Assembly: GCA_017453205.1 (NCBI GenBank)
Contig: JAFTKO010000032.1
Location: forward strand, 101,146-165,145
Source: Clostridia bacterium
GTDB lineage: Bacteria; Bacillota; Clostridia; Oscillospirales; CAG-272
Direction of reading: 5' to 3'
DNA: 64,000 nt
Shown piece after piece: positions 59,086 to 64,000 of this stretch; the first letter of the stretch is position 1; each line of letters opens with the position of its first letter. The notes beneath the pieces are model-generated. The model was not told the DNA's origin. It did no database searches and worked only from the letters and a program-made list of their open reading frames with translations. The position numbers and the translations under genes were made by a program.

Positions 59086-60237
59086 ATGAAACATATAAAA
59101 AAATATATTAGTTTTTTGCTAGCCTTACTTATGTGCTTGCTAAGTTTTTCTATGGTATCATTTTCAGATACAGCAAGCGTATATGCGTCTACTTCGGTTT
59201 CTAATGGAATTTATTATTTTGAGAATGTGAAATTGAGTAAGTATATGCAAATAGACAATAATAGCGATATAAATACTGAGCAGGCATTTATGGAACTGTG
59301 GGGATTTAGCGGAGCTAAGAAGCAGAGGTGGCAAATCACTCATATCAGTGATGGGTATTATAAGATTCAAAATGTTGCAAGTGGGTTAGTGCTTGCTGTA
59401 GCATCTGGCAATGAAACGGCTACTGGCGATGCTTTAGTTCAAGAACAATATGTAGCGGGAGAAACACGTCAGTTATGGTCTTTTACTTTGACTCAAAATG
59501 GCGGTTATAAGATTAAAGCAAAGTCATCATTGTCTTCTTCGTCTGACTTAGTGATGGCAGGGGGAAGTGGAATCATTATTTCTGATGGAAGAAATGTGGA
59601 ACAGAAAAAATATACCAATAACAGTGATTACATAGATGAATGGTATTTGCACAATGCATCAACACTTGTAAAGAAAACATTGTCGGCTCAAGCATATTAT
59701 GATCCCGATTGTAATTACACCGCAAGTGATTTGGAGTATTATTACAATGAAGCTGTTGAACCGATGGTAGCAGCGTTTCACATTAAGTTCTCTCTTTCTA
59801 CAGTAACAGTGTCAAGTGAGTTATCTTGCTCTTCAGATTGTGATGCGAATTATCCATCGGAAATATGTACCAGTAATTGCGGTTCCTTTTCGACATGTGC
59901 CACAACTCATCATAGGAGTGGCGATCGCCTATTAGACGTGTTGGCAGGCTCGGGTTTATATACTTGTCGTTTTACTGCATATGATCTTTGTAATTGGGAA
60001 GATGGTGCCCATAGTAGAATTTTTGGGATAGCATTGAGAGGCAAAAAAGAATCTGTTGTATCGACTGCTGGAACAGAGGATCTATATTATCTTATCCAAC
60101 ATGAGTTGACACATAATTTGGGGACATACGATAATGGTGATGGAGGAACTTGTAATTCCAATCAAAAATGTGTTATGAAAGGATACAGTAATTATTGGTG
60201 TGATAATTGTCTTGAAATAATTTTGAAAAATTATTAA
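59086..60237 (+). CDS. Secreted ricin-type lectin and zinc metalloprotease
   Basis: It has 383 residues from the ATG at 59086, preceded by AAGGAG. Signal peptide about 1-35 (ISFLLALLMCLLSFSMVSFS). A beta-trefoil RICIN domain (40-190) has QRWQITHISDGYYKIQNVAS, then QLWSFTLTQNGGYKIKAKSS; the sugar is unknown. The C-terminal zincin shows HELTHNLGTYD (HExxH) near 350 and CVMKGYSNYWCDNC with Cys pairs. Glu in HEL is the catalytic base. Expression of an exported lectin-protease under an ECF sigma is a new-looking combination. Confidence 0.82.
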   Translation: MKHIKKYISFLLALLMCLLSFSMVSFSDTASVYASTSVSNGIYYFENVKLSKYMQIDNNSDINTEQAFMELWGFSGAKKQRWQITHISDGYYKIQNVASGLVLAVASGNETATGDALVQEQYVAGETRQLWSFTLTQNGGYKIKAKSSLSSSSDLVMAGGSGIIISDGRNVEQKKYTNNSDYIDEWYLHNASTLVKKTLSAQAYYDPDCNYTASDLEYYYNEAVEPMVAAFHIKFSLSTVTVSSELSCSSDCDANYPSEICTSNCGSFSTCATTHHRSGDRLLDVLAGSGLYTCRFTAYDLCNWEDGAHSRIFGIALRGKKESVVSTAGTEDLYYLIQHELTHNLGTYDNGDGGTCNSNQKCVMKGYSNYWCDNCLEIILKNY

Positions 60238-60254
60238 AATTGGAGGTGTTATTT

Positions 60255-60854
60255 ATGAAGAAAATAATTACATTGTTATTGATCGTTGTGTTACCATTAA
60301 GTATGTTTTGCAGTTGCAACAAGGATGAAGAAAGATTAGGTAGTTTGGAAACTTTGTATTTTGAAGATCAAGAAGCTTTGGTTAACGCCATTGAAAATGC
60401 AAAACAAAATCAAAAAAATGATTTGGATTTAACAGATGAGGAATTGCTTTTGGTTGATTTGGAAACTCTTCCTTACCCGACTGCCGAGATTTCTGGATAT
60501 TATTTGGATCGTATTCGAGTAATGGAATATGTTATCTTTTATGAATACTTTCCAGTTGCCGAAAAAACTGAAGAAAAGGATGTAGGGAAAAAATGGGAGA
60601 ATATGATTCAATATTCTTTTAATCGCGAAAAAGGTGTCGATGTTGTGGATGGATTTGCGGTGGTTGCAGAACAAATGCGTTCTCAAAATGGTTTATACCC
60701 GACAGAAGATAATGTGATTTATAATGATGTGGAAGGGGAAATTACTTTTCGTGTTGGTATGTCATATGGTTGTATCTGTGTTCCTCAGTCTATGAATAAT
60801 TATGAAACTATACTTTCGCTTTGCACATATGATTTGATTGACTTTTCAGAGTAA
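60255..60854 (+). CDS. Hypothetical lipoprotein (199 aa)
   Basis: Start at 60255 with GGAGGTG before it. The signal LLLIVVLPLSMFCSC has two Cys near 17-20, fitting a lipobox (SMFC or FCSC). After it comes an acidic helical part, then a beta part with FRVGMSYGCICVPQSMNNYE. It lies 17 bases after the protease gene and ends the ECF operon. It is perhaps an immunity-like anchor or a cofactor, but nothing in the sequence shows it. Confidence 0.7.
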   Translation: MKKIITLLLIVVLPLSMFCSCNKDEERLGSLETLYFEDQEALVNAIENAKQNQKNDLDLTDEELLLVDLETLPYPTAEISGYYLDRIRVMEYVIFYEYFPVAEKTEEKDVGKKWENMIQYSFNREKGVDVVDGFAVVAEQMRSQNGLYPTEDNVIYNDVEGEITFRVGMSYGCICVPQSMNNYETILSLCTYDLIDFSE

Positions 60855-60902
60855 AATCCTTGCCCCGAATTGGTTAAAGTATTTATTAAAAAATGATTTT
60901 TT

Positions 60903-60941
60903 CTCCGCACCCTGTATTATAACATCGTGCGGAGTGTTTGT
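60903..60941 (+). terminator. Terminator of the ECF operon
   Basis: CTCCGCAC and GTGCGGAG form a perfect 8 bp stem with a 16-base loop, then TGTTTGTTT. Confidence 0.8.
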
Positions 60942-61031
60942 TTATAGTAAAAACTTTTTGTTAGTTTTTATAGTATATTGTATTTATGAAAGGAAATAAC
61001 ATTTATTTCTAAAAAACTTTTTCAATTGGAC

Positions 61032-61060
61032 ATGACAGCGACACAAACATGTGGTATCAT
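61032..61060 (+). promoter_or_regulatory. Probable promoter of pyk
   Basis: ATGACA, 17 bp, TATCAT, 34 bases before the start. The boxes are less perfect than others in this window. Confidence 0.5.
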
Positions 61061-61094
61061 ATACGGCGGAATACCCGAAAGGACGGCAAAAATT

Positions 61095-62516
61095 ATGAGA
61101 AAGACAAAAATTGTATGCACCATCGGTCCCGCTTGTGCCGATGAAACCACCATAGAAGCCATGCTCAAAAACGGCATGAACGTCGCGCGTTTCAATTTTT
61201 CGCACGGAACGCACGAGTACCATGCCAAGATGATGGAGCTTTTCCGCCGTGTGCGTGACAGACTGCGGTTGCCCGCGCCCGTGATCTTGGATACCAAAGG
61301 GCCCGAGATCCGTTTGCGCGATTTTGAAAACGGCAGGATCAAGCTCAAAAAGGGCGACCGCTTTACCTTGACCACCAAGGAGCTTGTGGGAAATGAGCAG
61401 ATCGCTTCGATCACCTTTGCCGATCTGCCGCACCAGCTTTCCGCAGGCATTCGGTTGCTGCTCGATGACGGTAAGGTCGCGCTGTCCGTAACCGAGGTGA
61501 CCGATACCGAGATCCGTTGCCATGTGGATGTGGGAGGCGTTCTCTCCAACCATAAAAGCATCAATATCCCCAACTTCCACATCGATATGCCGTATTTGAG
61601 CGAGCAAGACGAGTCGGACCTCATTTTCGGCATCGAGCAGGACGTCGATTTTGTGGCAGCGTCGTTTGTGCGTTGCAAAGAGGACGTGATCACTTTGCGC
61701 AAATTCCTTGATTACCATGGCGGTCATTCAATTAAAATCATCTCCAAGATCGAGAACATCGAGGGAGTCAATAATTTTGATGACATCCTCAAGTATTCCG
61801 ACGGTATCATGGTCGCGCGCGGAGACATGGGTGTGGAGGTTGAATTTGAGCGCCTCCCCGGTATCCAAAAGCGTTTTATCCGCAAGTGCTATCAGTCGGG
61901 AAAAATGGTCATTACCGCGACACAGATGCTTGAGTCCATGATCCATTCGTCCACGCCGACGCGTGCCGAGATCACCGACGTGGCAAACGCCGTGTTTGAC
62001 GGGACCAGCGCTGTGATGCTCTCCGGTGAGACCGCTGCGGGCGACCATCCCGCACTCGTTGTCAAGACGATGTCACGCATTGCCGAGCAAGCCGAAAAGG
62101 ACGCGTTTGAGATGGATGTTTACCAAGGCATTCAATACGAGGGTGACGTTGCCGATGTCACCAATGCGATTTGCGATGCCGCTGCAACCACAGCACGTGA
62201 TATGTACGCAAAGGCGATCATTGCTGTGACCAAGTCGGGGCTCACCGCACGCCGCGTCTCCAAATTCCGCCCCGCGCAGACCATTGTTGCCGCCACGCCC
62301 GAGAAAAAGACCTTCCATCAATTGGCGCTTTCTTGGGGCGTGCTCCCCGTGCTGGCTCTGCATCAGCATGACACCGATCATCTGTTCACTCATGCGATCG
62401 ATTGCGCAAAACAGGTCGATATCGTTTCTGCGGGTGACAAGGTCGTTATTACCGCGGGTGTACCGCTCAACATCGAGGGCATGACCAATCTGTTAAAGGT
62501 GCAGATCGTGAGTTGA
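61095..62516 (+). CDS. pyk: Pyruvate kinase
   Basis: Last step of glycolysis: phosphoenolpyruvate plus ADP to pyruvate and ATP. It has 473 residues from the ATG at 61095; the frame continues upstream to 61026 without a site. The substrate and metal motifs are NVARFNFSHGTHEYH near 30, LDTKGPEIRLR near 67, the catalytic Lys in IISKIENIEGV near 216 and VMVARGDMGVEVEF near 240. ITATQMLESMI is near 275. It ends with the C-terminal regulatory domain (AIIAVTKSGLTARRVSKFRP). It lacks the extra PEP-utiliser domain found in some Firmicutes. Confidence 0.97.
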   Translation: MRKTKIVCTIGPACADETTIEAMLKNGMNVARFNFSHGTHEYHAKMMELFRRVRDRLRLPAPVILDTKGPEIRLRDFENGRIKLKKGDRFTLTTKELVGNEQIASITFADLPHQLSAGIRLLLDDGKVALSVTEVTDTEIRCHVDVGGVLSNHKSINIPNFHIDMPYLSEQDESDLIFGIEQDVDFVAASFVRCKEDVITLRKFLDYHGGHSIKIISKIENIEGVNNFDDILKYSDGIMVARGDMGVEVEFERLPGIQKRFIRKCYQSGKMVITATQMLESMIHSSTPTRAEITDVANAVFDGTSAVMLSGETAAGDHPALVVKTMSRIAEQAEKDAFEMDVYQGIQYEGDVADVTNAICDAAATTARDMYAKAIIAVTKSGLTARRVSKFRPAQTIVAATPEKKTFHQLALSWGVLPVLALHQHDTDHLFTHAIDCAKQVDIVSAGDKVVITAGVPLNIEGMTNLLKVQIVS

Positions 62517-62534
62517 TATGCAATCATCATCAAA

Positions 62535-62568
62535 GGGCTGTTGCGCAAATGCACAACAGCCCGGTTTT
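62535..62568 (+). terminator. Terminator of pyk
   Basis: GGGCTGTTG and CAACAGCCC form the arms around GCGCAAATGCA, then GGTTTT. It also faces the convergent gene at 62567. Confidence 0.85.
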
Positions 62569-63622
62569 ATTCTTGTATGGTCCATGTTTTGCCGAGATCG
62601 TTGGAATAGAAGAAAAGTTCATACGAAGACGGCGTCGCTTTCTCGTGCCAAATATCCACTGTCAATTGCAAGGTTTCACCAATCAGCTTTATATCTTTGA
62701 CCGTTCCCACTTTCCCATCATTAGCATTCTTTTTAAATAGATAATCAAGATCAGCATTCCATTTTTGCCACGTGTGTCCGCCATCAAAGGTCAGCCAAGT
62801 TTGGTTAGTAGGGTTACCGTTAAACTTCGCTTGAAAACTGATCATCCCGATCTGACTGTTTACAAAACCGGTATATGCGGTAGTAGGTTCCATACAAGCA
62901 CCACCTTTGGGAGATTCCGGCATGGTGTCGCTTTCCGACAATGTCCATGTGCTGCCTCCGTCATTGGTTTCGTAGAGGAGTGTATAGTGACTGATAATCC
63001 AATCGTAATAGGTGATAATCAGTTTTCCATTGTCTTGATCAAAAAAATCACAGGAAATCCGCTGTATTTGAAGTTCTTGACCCAGGTCAATGGAGGTACG
63101 CTTAAATTCTCCGTTGCGGTTGATACAGAAAACCGAAAGCGTTTGGTTTAGATGCCTGCCGGGATGCATATCGGGGACAATTAACCACAGATGGTCGTTG
63201 ACAATATCTGCTCCGAAAAATGTCATTCGTATTTTGAAATAAGACTCCCAAGAATTGTCGTCATTGTCGAAAATAAGCGGTAGCTTCAAATAACTGTTCC
63301 ATTCATCCACATAAAGGCAAAGGCTTTGGGTGCTGTCCAATGCTACGGCAATACCGGTATTGCCGTAGCATTCACCTGTGGTAAAGTTATAATCTGATTT
63401 CACAATAGGAACATAGGCAAGGTCGGTAGGTGCGGGCGTAATTTCCGCCGGTTGGGATGTCGTTTCAATCTCGGTTTGAAAAGCTGTTGTAGATGTGTCA
63501 ATGGTAGATGTTGAGGGATTGCTTTTTACTCTGCAAGAAGACAACAGTGCTGTGGATAGGCAAACCGTTAATAAAATACTTACAGGCTTGAAAAATTTTA
63601 TTTTACTATTGGTCATAATCAT
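62567..63622 (-). CDS. Secreted lipoprotein with Asp-box (BNR) repeats
   Basis: It has 351 residues. The N-terminus is a lipoprotein signal (FFKPVSILLTVCLSTALLSS with Cys30 of LLSSC). A Ser/Thr-rich spacer lies at 33-65. Three Asp-box-like units follow: NDGGSTWTLSE near 225, FDGGHTWQKW near 285 and SNDLGKTWTI near 340, as in beta-propeller sialidases and photosystem-assembly-like proteins. No catalytic set of a sialidase is seen, so it is more likely a binding protein. No ribosome site is apparent before the ATGs at 63622 or 63616, so the start is uncertain. Confidence 0.72.
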   Translation of the reverse strand: MIMTNSKIKFFKPVSILLTVCLSTALLSSCRVKSNPSTSTIDTSTTAFQTEIETTSQPAEITPAPTDLAYVPIVKSDYNFTTGECYGNTGIAVALDSTQSLCLYVDEWNSYLKLPLIFDNDDNSWESYFKIRMTFFGADIVNDHLWLIVPDMHPGRHLNQTLSVFCINRNGEFKRTSIDLGQELQIQRISCDFFDQDNGKLIITYYDWIISHYTLLYETNDGGSTWTLSESDTMPESPKGGACMEPTTAYTGFVNSQIGMISFQAKFNGNPTNQTWLTFDGGHTWQKWNADLDYLFKKNANDGKVGTVKDIKLIGETLQLTVDIWHEKATPSSYELFFYSNDLGKTWTIQE

Positions 63623-64000
63623 TTTTAATTAAGCGTATGACAGTTGATACGGGTTTGTTTCTAGGATTAAAAAACTTTGTGTTTTTTAGTTTAACATAAA
63701 AAACCAAAAAAGTAAAGATAATCTTGGGGCTTTTAAAAATATATTTACAAATTTGATTGACAGTTTATTTTTGGATATAAATGATTAAAAAATTATGAAA
63801 CTGATTTTGGATATCTTTGCAAAAAATCGGATATGTAGTTTTGTCAATGATGTGAGACTAAAAAAGTAAAAATAAAAGTAACGAGTTAAGTAAAATGCTT
63901 TTGCAGGCGGAAGGAGGGGCGGAGCCCCGAGTGGAGACTGCAAAAGCGGCGCGCGGTCAGACACAAGTATTTTCAAGTTCAACTTGCTTTTGGTTGGGAG
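63623..64000. other. Right-end intergenic region with hairpin repeat
   Basis: No gene is visible. An A+T-rich stretch (63660-63890) is followed by an inverted repeat CTTTTGCAG (63898-63906) and CTGCAAAAG (63938-63946), which encloses GGGGC-GGA-GCCCC. It is similar in style to the other repeat hairpins of this genome. The window ends 54 bases later, so a neighbouring feature could be cut. Confidence 0.5.

Noticed and set aside
63785-63982. 65-codon minus-strand frame at the right end
   Set aside because: It runs through a hairpin repeat with low-complexity Pro/Leu and Phe/Tyr translation and has no ribosome site.

Overview
The window looks like the chromosome of an anaerobic, Gram-positive gut Clostridia member (Oscillospirales or a relative). 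The grounds are strong AGGAGG ribosome binding sites, TTGACA-N17-TATAAT promoters, the holB-ricT-trmN6 gene order, RNase Y, spoVT, and many glycan-degrading enzymes. I cannot name the species.

Layout. 0-4.6 kb: two alpha-galactosidases (GH36, cut by the window edge, and GH27) with an AraC regulator. 4.6-12.5 kb: YgiQ radical SAM protein, a TtcA-like tRNA thiolase, TrmN6, a ferredoxin, RicT, HolB and a lipase-fold protein, all on the minus strand. 13.1-34.0 kb: a 20.3 kb element integrated inside spoVT. 34.2-44.5 kb: GH38 alpha-mannosidase, a DUF4432 epimerase-like protein, an NCS2 purine permease, RNase HI, an E2-like acyltransferase, galactokinase and NagA. 44.6-50.9 kb: RNase Y, a ClC transporter and a DUF5685/TPR/DnaJ/membrane operon flanked by inverted repeats. 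51-57 kb: a small regulator locus, a repeat-dense gap, an LRR surface protein, RsmA, tRNA-Thr with a decayed partial copy, and an HD-membrane-kinase operon. 57-60.9 kb: an A+T-rich ECF sigma operon with a secreted ricin-lectin metalloprotease. 61-64 kb: pyruvate kinase and an Asp-box lipoprotein.

The main discovery is the 20,336 bp element. The first 33 codons of spoVT, ending in ...REGDP, lie at 33909-34007. The remaining 152 codons, starting LEIYTDREGEV, lie at 13114-13572, fused in frame to the element's large serine recombinase. Both junctions carry the same 10 bp core (CGGGTCGCCC). On the element side of each core lies a 19 bp arm, and the two arms are inverted copies differing at two positions. 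Recombination between the cores would give an intact 185-residue SpoVT reading frame and a circle. This has the architecture of the sigK skin element, but in another sporulation gene, one that is forespore-expressed in studied relatives. I know of no described spoVT intervening element; that needs a literature check.

The element's cargo is defence-like. A nine-gene minus-strand operon encodes an SNF2 helicase, DUF4391, two HEPN proteins, type III Mod and Res, a DUF4393 (Abi-alpha) protein and an MmcQ/YjbR protein. Also present are a DUF234 ATPase, an HNH nuclease expressed behind a strongly structured 142 nt RNA, and two hypothetical genes (one RusA-like). No phage structural genes, relaxase or secretion genes are visible.
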